From Collinsella sp. AF08-23 (GTDB lineage: Bacteria; Actinomycetota; Coriobacteriia; Coriobacteriales; Coriobacteriaceae): a DNA stretch of 64,000 nt. The notes under the pieces are model-generated. The model saw only the letters and a list, made by a program, of their open reading frames with translations, was not told where the DNA came from and did not search any database. A program made the translations under genes and the position numbers. Below are positions 25,793 through 32,992 of this stretch, in pieces (the first letter of the stretch is position 1; every line of letters begins with the position of its first letter). The DNA lies in contig NZ_QUHV01000001.1 in the NCBI RefSeq assembly GCF_003479805.1, forward strand, positions 258,742 to 322,741, written 5' to 3'.

Positions 25793-26320
25793 ATGACCAA
25801 GAAGATCATCGCACTCGGCTGCGACCACATCGTCACCGACGAGAAGACGTACCTGCACGACCGCCTGGAGGAGGCCGGCTACGAGGTCCTCGACTGCGGC
25901 ACCTACAGCCACACCCGCACCCACTACCCGATCTACGGCAAGGCCGTGGGCGAGGCCGTGGCCTCCGGCAGGGCCGACCTCGGCGTGGTCCTCTGCGGCA
26001 CCGGCATCGGCATCACCAACTCCGTCAACAAGGTGCCCGGCGCGCGCTGCGCCCTGGTCCGCGACATGACGAGCGCCCTCTACGCCCGCCGCGAGCTCAA
26101 CGCCAACGTGGTCGGCTTCGGCGGCAAGATCACCGGCGAGTTCCTCATGGCCGACATCATGCTCGCGTTCCTCGAGGCCGAGTACGAGCCGACCCCCGAG
26201 CGCGACGCCCTCGTGGCCAAGATCGATGCCGTGAACAAGGCCGACGCCGAGGCCCAGGCCGACCCGCACTTCTTCGACGAGTTCATCGAGAAGTGGGACC
26301 GCGGCGAGTACCACGACTAG
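25793..26320 (+). CDS. lacB: Galactose-6-phosphate isomerase subunit LacB
   Basis: The 175-aa subunit has [32 protein letters not shown], and ends [20 protein letters not shown], the LacB pattern. The GCDH Asp/His and the CGTG Cys belong to the active site at the LacA-LacB interface. It lies 12 bp after lacA and is clearly co-transcribed. Confidence 0.96.
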   Translation: MTKKIIALGCDHIVTDEKTYLHDRLEEAGYEVLDCGTYSHTRTHYPIYGKAVGEAVASGRADLGVVLCGTGIGITNSVNKVPGARCALVRDMTSALYARRELNANVVGFGGKITGEFLMADIMLAFLEAEYEPTPERDALVAKIDAVNKADAEAQADPHFFDEFIEKWDRGEYHD

Positions 26321-26427
26321 CCTGCGCGCGATATAGCCGCGACCATATCGCGTCCGTGATGTGGGTGCGTCCATCTCGATCCGGACCCTTGGGGCCGAGC
26401 CCCGTCTTTCGCGAAGCGAGCGATTGC

Positions 26428-26472
26428 GCCCGCGTCCCGTCAGGGGGCGCGGGCTTTGCTTTGGTTTGCTTT
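26428..26472 (+). terminator. Probable terminator after lacB
   Basis: GCCCGCG (26428-26434) pairs with CGCGGGC (26448-26454), followed by TTTGCTTTGGTTTGCTTT. The T-run is interrupted, so efficiency may be moderate. TACAAT boxes at 26533-26538 and 26548-26553 may start the next transcript. Confidence 0.6.
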
Positions 26473-26605
26473 GCCCCGCTGCTCGCCCGCATTCGGCGTC
26501 GAAGGCGAAGGCGGGCGGGGTCGTCGGCGCGGTACAATCGAGCTGCATACAATTGCACGTATTTCTTTGTTTTCGCACGCTGTATCGTGCGGAGAGGAGA
26601 GGGCC

Positions 26606-27490
26606 ATGGCCGACTTCGTATTGGACAACGGCACCCTGCGCGTGGGCTTCACCACCGCCGGCGGCTCCTTCACCTCCCTGTTCTCGCAGGGGCGTGAGTA
26701 TCTGTGGCAGGGCGATCCCGCGGTGTGGAGCGGGCAGGCTCCCGTGTGCTTCCCCATCTGCGGCGGTCTGCGCGATGACGCTGCCCAGACCCGCTCGGGC
26801 AAGCAGGTCAAGCTGGGCCGTCACGGTTTTGCCCGCAAGCAGGAGTGGGAGCTCGCCGAGCAGGGCGAGGGCCAGATCGCGTTCAAGCTCTCGAGCGCCG
26901 AGCACCCCGAGCTGCTCGAGCAGTTCCCGTTCCCGTTCGCGTTGGTCGCCCGCTATGCGCTCGACGGCGCAAAGCTGCAGGTGAGCTACGAGGTCACCAA
27001 CGAGGGCGACGAGGACATGCCGTTCTTTATCGGCGGCCACCCCGGGTTCGCCTGCCCGCTCGATGAGGGCGAGGGCTACTCCGACTACGAGCTGCGTTTC
27101 GATGCCGACGAGGCCGCGACCCTGTGCACCGCCGTCCCGTCCACCGGCCTCATCGACGTGGAGAACAGGAGCGCCAACCCGATGATCGGCCGCACACTGC
27201 CGCTCACCCACGAGCTCTTTGACTTCGCTGAGACGATCTTCGACGTCCTCAACAGCCGTACGGTCGACCTTGTGAAGAAGGGGGAGGAGAAGGGCCTTCG
27301 TGTGTCTTTTCCGGACTTCCCCTACCTCATCATCTGGAGCAAGCCCGAGGGCGATTTCGTCGCCATCGAGCCGTGGGGCGGCCTGTCCACCTGCTCCGAC
27401 GAGGACGATGTGTTCGAGGACAAGCGCGGCTGCCTGACCGCCAAGCCGGGCGAAACCGTCAAGCGCGCCTTCTCGATCGAGATCCTCTAG
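26606..27490 (+). CDS. lacX: Aldose 1-epimerase-like protein (LacX type)
   Basis: The 294-aa protein matches the galactose mutarotase-like superfamily: MADFVLDNGTLRVGFTTAGG, GRHGFARKQEW, FFIGGHPGFACPL (catalytic His) and FVAIEPWGG (catalytic Glu). LacX proteins in lac operons are of this kind, probably acting on the anomers of hexose or hexose phosphate. GGAGAGG precedes ATG 26606; the frame is open further upstream across the promoter region, which I exclude. The symbol rests on context. Confidence 0.8.
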   Translation: MADFVLDNGTLRVGFTTAGGSFTSLFSQGREYLWQGDPAVWSGQAPVCFPICGGLRDDAAQTRSGKQVKLGRHGFARKQEWELAEQGEGQIAFKLSSAEHPELLEQFPFPFALVARYALDGAKLQVSYEVTNEGDEDMPFFIGGHPGFACPLDEGEGYSDYELRFDADEAATLCTAVPSTGLIDVENRSANPMIGRTLPLTHELFDFAETIFDVLNSRTVDLVKKGEEKGLRVSFPDFPYLIIWSKPEGDFVAIEPWGGLSTCSDEDDVFEDKRGCLTAKPGETVKRAFSIEIL

Positions 27491-27598
27491 CGATCGGCTT
27501 CATCCGACGGGCGGCGAGGCGCGACTGGGCCTCGCGGCGTGCCGGAGGCACTGTGTAGAACCGGGGCCTGTGGGTTGGCCCCGAGAAAAGGAGTGAAC

Positions 27599-28534
27599 AT
27601 GATTCTGACCGTAACCATGAACCCCGCAATCGACACCGCGTATCAGCTCGACAAGCTGGTCATCGACGACGTCAACCGCGTCTCCCCCAAGAAGACCGCG
27701 GGCGGCAAGGGCCTGAACGTGAGCCGCGTCCTGTGCCAGCTCGGCGATGACGTCGTGGCGACCGGCCTGCTCGGTGGCCACATGGGCGCCTACATGGGCT
27801 CCCTCATGGATGCCGACGGCATCAAGCACGACTTCACGCCCATCGCCGGCGAGACCCGCATCTGCCTGAACATCCTGCATGAGGGCAATCAGACCGAGCT
27901 GCTCGAGAGCGGCCCCGAGATCTCGCCTGAGGAGCTCGCTGCCTTCTCCGCCAAGTTCGCCGAGCTCGTCGCCAAGGCCGACTGCGTGACCATCTCCGGC
28001 TCCCTGCCCAAGGGCGTCCCCGCGGACTTCTACGCCGGCATGGTCGCCCAGGCCGCCGAGCACGGCGTCCCGGTGCTGCTCGACACCTCCGGCGCCTCTC
28101 TCGACGCCGCCCTCGAGGCCGAGGTCAAGCCCACGCTCGTCAAGCCCAACCTCACCGAGATCAACGCGCTGCTCGGCACGTCGTACACGCCCGAGCAGGT
28201 GGCTGACCTGGCCGCCGCGCTCAAGGCCGACGCCCGCTTCGCCGGCATCCCGTGGGTCGTCGTGTCCATGGGCGCCGCGGGCTCCTTCGCCTTCCACGGC
28301 GACAAGATCTACCGCGCCGTCACCCCGCCGATCCCGGCCGTGAACGCCACCGGCTCCGGCGACTCCACCATTGCCGGCTTCGCGCACGCCATCGCCGCCG
28401 GCGCCGACGACGTGACCGTGCTCAAGACGGCCAACACCTGCGGCAAGCTGAACGCCATGGACCCGCAGACCGGCCACCTGGTCATCGAGCGCTGGGACGA
28501 AGTTTACAACGCCGTCGAGGTCACCGAGCTCTAG
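27599..28534 (+). CDS. lacC: Tagatose-6-phosphate kinase
   Basis: The 311-aa PfkB-family kinase follows LacC closely: MILTVTMNPAIDTAYQLDKL, KTAGGKGLNVSRVL, LHEGNQTELLESGPEI and the signature NATGSGDSTIAGF with the catalytic Asp. It makes tagatose 1,6-bisphosphate from tagatose 6-phosphate and ATP. AAAAGGAG precedes ATG 27599. A 1-phosphofructokinase role is possible in this family, but the LacA-LacB neighbours and the match to LacC favour the tagatose pathway. It should also take the product of AgaS. Confidence 0.92.
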   Translation: MILTVTMNPAIDTAYQLDKLVIDDVNRVSPKKTAGGKGLNVSRVLCQLGDDVVATGLLGGHMGAYMGSLMDADGIKHDFTPIAGETRICLNILHEGNQTELLESGPEISPEELAAFSAKFAELVAKADCVTISGSLPKGVPADFYAGMVAQAAEHGVPVLLDTSGASLDAALEAEVKPTLVKPNLTEINALLGTSYTPEQVADLAAALKADARFAGIPWVVVSMGAAGSFAFHGDKIYRAVTPPIPAVNATGSGDSTIAGFAHAIAAGADDVTVLKTANTCGKLNAMDPQTGHLVIERWDEVYNAVEVTEL

Positions 28535-28539
28535 GCGGC

Positions 28540-28633
28540 TTCCCCAGGCACCGCACCTTCGCCCGAGTGCGATAGCTTGTGTACCTTCGTACACCGCGCC
28601 CTCGCCCTCGGGCGAATCTGCGGCGCCTGGGAA
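28540..28633. repeat. Large imperfect hairpin downstream of lacC
   Basis: Arms 28540-28567 (TTCCCCAGGCACCGCACC, then TTCGCCCGAG) and 28607-28633 pair with three mismatches and one bulge. Inside is GTGTAC-CTTC-GTACAC. It opens a 320-bp gene-free stretch (28535-28854) that is almost entirely hairpins. Confidence 0.6.
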
Positions 28634-28675
28634 ACCCGCGCGGCTTTGCGGGACCGATCTTGCCGTTCAATCGTC

Positions 28676-28709
28676 GGGCGCCGCACGCAAGGCGTGCGCC
28701 CTCTTCTTT
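28676..28709 (+). terminator. Probable terminator downstream of lacC
   Basis: GGGCGCCGCACGC (28676-28688) pairs with GCGTGCGCCC (28692-28701) with a small bulge, followed by TCTTCTTTC. Confidence 0.65.
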
Positions 28710-28764
28710 CGCGGCAACCTCGGGCACTGTGGGAACCCGCTCCTGATTGGTGCCGGGTTGATTT

Positions 28765-28822
28765 GGTAGCACAACTCGACAAAACTTCACGAATTTCGGA
28801 AGTTTTATCGAGCTGTGCTACC
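28765..28822. repeat. Long inverted repeat, 24-bp arms, between convergent genes
   Basis: Arms 28765-28788 (start GGTAGCACAACTCGACAAAA) and 28799-28822 pair over 24 positions with two mismatches. The loop ACGAATTTCG is itself partly palindromic. It lies before the convergent DeoR stop. Confidence 0.7.
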
Positions 28823-28854
28823 ACCTTTGCGTTTTATGCCGCCGCGGATCCCGA

Positions 28855-29661
28855 CTATTGGTCGGCAATTAAAAGCTGAGGGCGCTTGGCGCCTTCGGGC
28901 AGAGCGCCGAGGGCGTCCGCAAGGGCGCCCTCTCCATCTTTGTCTATGACGATGTGGTCCACCGCATCGAGTGGGGCGAAGCAGTAGGTGCCGCGCGCAT
29001 TGAGTTTGCTGGCGTCCATGAGGGCGACGCTGCGCGAGGCGACCCCCGTGGCCGCCGTCTTGATCTCTGCCATTTGCGGAAAGTCCGTCATGAACCCGCG
29101 GTTGGCCACGAACGCCCCTGGGCAGATGATGGAAAGATCGGCGTGCAGCGTGCCGAGGGCGGCCATGGTGAGTGGCCCGAAAAGGTAACGGTGCCCTTGG
29201 CGCAGCTCTCCGCCGAGCATGATGACCGTGACGCCGGGCAGGCTCTCGTCGATGAAGTCGGCGATGGTGATGTCCGCGGTTATGACCGTGACGCCGCTGC
29301 GGATGTCGAGCATGCGGACGAACTCGAGCGCGGTGGTTCCGGAGTCGACGAACACCGTGTCGCCGTCGTGCACCAGCCCTATTGCGGTGCGGGCGATGGC
29401 CTGCTTCGCCTCGACGTTGACGTTGATCCGCTGGTCCTGCACGGAAACGGTCAGCCTCTTGTGAAGCGAGACGGCGCCACCATGAGTTCGGCGCAGCTTG
29501 CCCGCACTGGCTAAGGCATCGAGGTCCGCGCGCGCAGTGACCGATGAGACGCCGAAGGTCTCGGCGATATCGGCGACCTGCACCGACGAGGTGCGCTCGA
29601 GCATGTCCATGATGGCGGCGCGCCGCTCTTCGGCGAAGGTGCGTGAGGCTGTGGCGGACAT
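28855..29661 (-). CDS. DeoR-family transcriptional regulator next to aldolase
   Basis: The 268-aa regulator has an HTH (VQVADIAETFGVSSVTARADL) with Ala where most relatives have an Arg (TARADL versus TVRRDL) and a DeoRC domain with FVDSGTTALEFVRML. It starts at ATG 29661, with AAGGGGG before it. It is divergent from the aldolase gene and likely controls it and perhaps lacC. The ligand is unknown. Confidence 0.87.
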   Translation of the reverse strand: MSATASRTFAEERRAAIMDMLERTSSVQVADIAETFGVSSVTARADLDALASAGKLRRTHGGAVSLHKRLTVSVQDQRINVNVEAKQAIARTAIGLVHDGDTVFVDSGTTALEFVRMLDIRSGVTVITADITIADFIDESLPGVTVIMLGGELRQGHRYLFGPLTMAALGTLHADLSIICPGAFVANRGFMTDFPQMAEIKTAATGVASRSVALMDASKLNARGTYCFAPLDAVDHIVIDKDGEGALADALGALPEGAKRPQLLIADQ

Positions 29662-29995
29662 AGGTGCCCCCTTGAGGATTCGTGTGCGAATTGTGCAGAT
29701 TCTATTTTCTTATATTTTCTTTTAAAGAAGCAAAAGAAGTTTTAATCTCTTTCGTTTTGCCATGAACGCAAGTGGGGGAAAGGGTGCGGAGGCAATCTCA
29801 CATCTCGCCATCAAGGACCGCGTGTTGTGTTTTCTTGCCAATACTCATCAACATCCCGTGCGGACAGAGCGATGTAGCGGGCACGCATGCGGTGCAGTTT
29901 CGTACAATAGGGCCATCAAGTACGTCGGCGATGGGGCCGATGAATTGCCAAGCGGCGCGGGGCCATCCCGCCCGTGGAGAAGGGAGCGATCGCTC
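29662..29995. promoter_or_regulatory. Divergent regulator/aldolase control region
   Basis: The AT-rich core 29696-29760 carries the palindrome TTCTTTTAAAGAA (29717-29729), then GCAAAAGAAG and CTTTCGTTTTGC, which resemble DeoR-type operator elements. A -10-like TACAAT lies near 29905, about 90 bp before the aldolase start. The rest of the region has an open frame that continues into the aldolase from ATG 29762 but lacks a ribosome site and reads as non-coding. Confidence 0.5.
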
Positions 29996-30844
29996 ATGCT
30001 CGTAACCACCAAGGAGATGCTGCTCGACGCGCAGAAGAACCACTACGCCGTCGGCGCCTTCAACGTCGAGAACCTCGAGTTCGTCATGGCCGTCCTGGCC
30101 GCCGCCGAGGAGACCAAGTCCCCCGTCATCATGCAGACCACGTCCGGCACCATCAAGAAGACCGGCCTCGATTACTTCTACGGCATGGTCAAGGCCGCCG
30201 CTGAGCGCGCCTCCGTGCCCGTGGCCCTGCACCTCGACCACGGCGATGGCTACGATCGCTGCATGAAGGCCCTCCGCACCGGCTACACCTCCGTCATGAT
30301 CGACGGCTCCCACGAGACCTTCGAGGACAACATCGCCCTCACCAAGCTCGTCGCCGACGCCGGCGCCGCCATGGGCGTTCCGGTCGAGGCCGAGCTCGGC
30401 AAGGTCGGCGGCAAGGAGGACGACGTCGAGGTCGAGGGCGAGTCCCCTTACACCGACCCGGTCGAGGCCAAGGAGTTCGTCGAGCGCACCGGCTGCACCT
30501 CTCTCGCCATCGGCGTGGGCACCGCGCACGGCGTCTACACCGAGGAGCCCCACATCGACCAGGACGTCGTCAAGGCCATCCGCGCCGCCGTCGATGTGCC
30601 GCTGGTCCTTCACGGCACCTCCGGCGTGCCGGACGAGCAGGTCGCCGAGGCCGTCAAGAACGGCATCTGCAAGGTGAACTACGCCACTGAGCTGCGTCAG
30701 GCCTACACCAAGGGCTACATGGCCTACATGGCGGAGAACCCCAACAACTTCGATCCCAAGAACCCGGGCAAGGCCGGCGCCGAGGAGATCACCAAGATCG
30801 TCAAGATCCGCATGGAGAACCTCGGTTCCGTGGGTCGCGCCTAA
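29996..30844 (+). CDS. Class II aldolase, probable tagatose-1,6-bisphosphate aldolase
   Basis: The 282-aa enzyme is a zinc-dependent class II aldolase of the GatY/KbaY/FbaA group. It shows LHLDHGDGYDRCMKAL (zinc His and catalytic Asp), EAELGKVGG, a GTAHGVY zinc His and LHGTSGV. It splits a ketose 1,6-bisphosphate into dihydroxyacetone phosphate and glyceraldehyde 3-phosphate. Next to lacC in a locus lacking class I LacD, tagatose bisphosphate is the probable substrate, though fructose bisphosphate cannot be excluded. AGGGAG precedes ATG 29996; the long upstream extension is rejected. Confidence 0.87.
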   Translation: MLVTTKEMLLDAQKNHYAVGAFNVENLEFVMAVLAAAEETKSPVIMQTTSGTIKKTGLDYFYGMVKAAAERASVPVALHLDHGDGYDRCMKALRTGYTSVMIDGSHETFEDNIALTKLVADAGAAMGVPVEAELGKVGGKEDDVEVEGESPYTDPVEAKEFVERTGCTSLAIGVGTAHGVYTEEPHIDQDVVKAIRAAVDVPLVLHGTSGVPDEQVAEAVKNGICKVNYATELRQAYTKGYMAYMAENPNNFDPKNPGKAGAEEITKIVKIRMENLGSVGRA

Positions 30845-30889
30845 TCAAACACGCGCATTCCGCGAATCAAATCGAAATTCGCAGAGGGA

Positions 30890-30916
30890 GGGCGGCTTTC
30901 GGGCCGCCCTTTTTTC
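30890..30916 (+). terminator. Rho-independent terminator after aldolase
   Basis: Stem GGGCGGC (30890-30896) and GCCGCCC (30903-30909) is followed by seven T residues. Confidence 0.93.
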
Positions 30917-30959
30917 TGGCGCGATTGGAAATCGCATCCACAGGCTGCGTCAGTGGTTT

Positions 30960-31113
30960 CGAGCCACGAATCGGGCGATTTTGTAACGAGTTTTGAGCCC
31001 GTTCGAGTAGACGGCAGCTTTGGATGGCAAAACCCCAGTTGTTTGACGTCCGAAACCCTGGTGTACTCGGCCTCTTCGAAAACTCGTTACAAAATCGCCC
31101 GATTTGTGGCTCG
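30960..31113. repeat. Long inverted repeat element, 35-bp arms
   Basis: Arms 30960-30994 (start CGAGCCACGAATCGGGCGAT) and 31079-31113 are complementary at 34 of 35 positions. The 84-bp centre shows a further CGAGTA/TACTCG pairing, so the whole 154 bp can fold as one hairpin. No coding frame or terminator signature fits. The flanking stretches 30917-30959 and 31114-31289 hold nothing I recognise. Confidence 0.75.
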
Positions 31114-31289
31114 TCTGTCCGCGTGCCGCTTATTATCCGAAGGACACGGCGGCAGGTTTACTCGCAGCCGTTCGTGACGCGTACATTCCGCGCAGCTCGG
31201 GGTCGAGCCGCGCAGCCTGGCGTCGTGCGCTCCGCGCGAATCGCCGCCGCACTCCGTTCGCCACACGTCGATCGCCACGCGCGTGCCAT

Positions 31290-32213
31290 TTATCCCAGCA
31301 GCTTGCGGGCCTCCTGCACGGCGCCGTAGAGGTTGGCGTCGTTTCCGAGCGTCGCGCGGGTGACGCGGGGGAGGGGCATGGCGTCGAGCGGGCCCGTGTA
31401 CGCCCTGCGCTGCTCGGCGAGTGCCTCCTCGATCGCCTCGATGAGAGCGTCGTGGCAGCTGATGCCGCCGGCGATGGCGAACACATCGGGGTCGAGGACG
31501 CATTGCATGTTGAACAGGCGCCCCGCGAAGGCCGCGGCATAGGCATCGAGCCCGCGGCGGGCGTCCGCGTCTCCGGAGTCGATCCACTCGAAGATCGTGC
31601 GACCGTCGACCTTTGTGTAGGCGGGGTCGTCGGCCAGGCCCTTCGCCTCGAGGACGAAGCGGCGCAGGCCCATCCAGCCGCAGAGGTCGGAGAACGTGTT
31701 TGCCATGGTGAGTGGCTCGGCGATGTCGTTGCGCATCATGCTGAATTCCCCGGCAAAGCAATGGGTGCCGTGGAGGACGGAGCCGTTAATGACGACGCCG
31801 CCGCCGATCCCCGTGCCGATGGCGAGAACCACGCCCACGCGCGTGCCCTTGAGTGCGCCCACCGCGTATTCGCCCATCGCGCAGGCCTTGCCGTCGTTAC
31901 GCACCGCGACGGGGACGCCGAGCTCCTCACGCAGGATGCGGCCGATGGGGCATTCGTGCATATAGGTGAGCGCTCCGCCGTGGTAGATGGTGCCGTCGGG
32001 GTCGTCCTCGAAGATGAGGCCCGGAGCGCTCACGCCTACTGCCGCGAATGCTCCGGCATGCGTCTGCGCGATGTCGCAGATTGCCCGGACGACCTCCTCG
32101 CTTGAGGAAAACGCGGTCGGCGTGTCTCCCCGGTCGATCATGTTGAAGTCATCGTCGACGAGTGCCCATTTCACGCTGGTCCCACCGATGTCCACGCCAA
32201 GATATGCACCCAT
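31290..32213 (-). CDS. ROK-family sugar kinase
   Basis: The 307-aa protein begins MGAYLGVDIGGTSVKWALVD (phosphate-binding DxGGT) and has AIGTGIGGGVVINGSVLHG and IAGGISCHDALI, typical of ROK glucokinase, N-acetylmannosamine and fructokinase relatives. The usual ROK zinc motif (CxCGxxGCxE) is missing, and there is no N-terminal HTH, so it is a kinase rather than a NagC-type repressor. AAGGGGGT precedes ATG 32213; the open frame upstream is rejected. The substrate is uncertain. Confidence 0.85.
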   Translation of the reverse strand: MGAYLGVDIGGTSVKWALVDDDFNMIDRGDTPTAFSSSEEVVRAICDIAQTHAGAFAAVGVSAPGLIFEDDPDGTIYHGGALTYMHECPIGRILREELGVPVAVRNDGKACAMGEYAVGALKGTRVGVVLAIGTGIGGGVVINGSVLHGTHCFAGEFSMMRNDIAEPLTMANTFSDLCGWMGLRRFVLEAKGLADDPAYTKVDGRTIFEWIDSGDADARRGLDAYAAAFAGRLFNMQCVLDPDVFAIAGGISCHDALIEAIEEALAEQRRAYTGPLDAMPLPRVTRATLGNDANLYGAVQEARKLLG

Positions 32214-32254
32214 TGCCGTACCCCCTTCAGATATGACGATATCCGAAATGTACA

Positions 32255-32287
32255 CCAAAAGAGCCTCGATAACCGAGGCCCTTTTGG
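32255..32287 (-). terminator. Hairpin between the small ORF and the ROK kinase
   Basis: Arms CCAAAAGAGCCTCG (32255-32268) and CGAGGCCCTTTTGG (32274-32287) pair at 13 of 14 positions. On the minus strand it follows the small ORF at 32312-32524. The T-run is inside the stem. Confidence 0.55.
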
Positions 32288-32311
32288 CGAGTCGCTGTAT
32301 TGGTGGTGTTC

Positions 32312-32524
32312 TTAGGCTGTGTACTGCTGCATGGGTGCCATGTTGAGCGCAAGGAGCAAGTTGCGAAACGACTGTTCGAGATTCGCGGTCTGGTCGCTCG
32401 AGCGCTTGAGGGCGGTGGGACCGAGGAGGCCCTTTCTCTGTGTCGGGGGGAAGGAGAAAAGACTTGCACATGTGTGCTGCGACCGGTGCGTCCGGGCCAG
32501 CTTGACATCGTTGGAAGAATGCAT
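32312..32524 (-). CDS. Possible small protein with a strong ribosome site
   Basis: The 70-aa frame MHSSNDVKLARTHRSQHTCA.. ends in LLLALNMAPMQQYTA. I do not recognise it. Support is positional: GAGGAGGT lies six bases before the ATG, a hairpin (32555-32589) precedes it and another (32255-32287) follows. The composition is Ser/Arg/Gln-rich with no membrane segment. It could equally be a regulatory leader or a non-coding RNA, so treat it as a candidate only. Confidence 0.35.
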   Translation of the reverse strand: MHSSNDVKLARTHRSQHTCASLFSFPPTQRKGLLGPTALKRSSDQTANLEQSFRNLLLALNMAPMQQYTA

Positions 32525-32992
32525 GCTCGGACCTCCTCGTCATCCACCAAATACAGCACGCGGGGCATCGCTGCATCGCCCCGGGTGCTGTCCTCATTAT
32601 TGCCAGCAAGCTTCTCCTTGTTGCCATAAGAAAGACTTACGAGTCTTTGCCAGATTGATGAATGGCCAGTTCAGAAGTGAAAAATGAAATATAACGCGTT
32701 GCATGGCGACTGGCCAACCTTACGCACGCCTTAAGAAATCGACCGTTCGCCATGGCGCTTCTGTGGCGGGTCTGTTGGGGAAGTGTGAAGGGGCGTTTGT
32801 CGATACATCTCCGCGGGCAGAGTCATGCTCGCAAAGGGGGTCGACTTCATTTTAAGCATCGTGTGGAGTGCGCCATACGGCTGGCAAACCACGTATACTG
32901 TTTCGAAGCAAAGCGGCGTGATTGCACATGGCCGCAGCGCAGGACGATTCCTGCGGCTCCCGCACCCTTACGCCTCCAAGAAAGGGGCCGAC
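32525..32992. other. Gene-free stretch with hairpins upstream of aminotransferase
   Basis: It contains AGCACGCGGGGC (32555-32566) pairing with GCCCCGGGTGCT (32578-32589) at 11 of 12 positions, the palindrome AAAGACT-TACG-AGTCTTT (32631-32648), and TATACT near 32895 as a possible -10 for the aminotransferase gene. A frame continuous with the aminotransferase starts at 32825 but lacks a ribosome site. No other coding signal was found. Confidence 0.5.

Noticed and set aside
25253..27211. Long minus-strand frame across lacA, lacB and lacX
   Set aside because: Same reason: the plus strand encodes clear LacA, LacB and an epimerase, and the minus product is low-complexity.
29762..29995. Upstream extension of the aldolase frame
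   Set aside because: No ribosome site at ATG 29762, it overlaps promoter-like sequence, and family members start at the MLVTTKEML position.
32300..32629. Plus-strand frame of 109 codons in the ROK/aminotransferase gap
   Set aside because: No ribosome site, Cys/Ser/Leu-rich low-information product, and the minus-strand candidate has better start signals.
32590..32992. Riboswitch or T-box leader for the aminotransferase
   Set aside because: No T-box (TGGNACCGCG), no known riboswitch core and no terminator before 32993 were seen.
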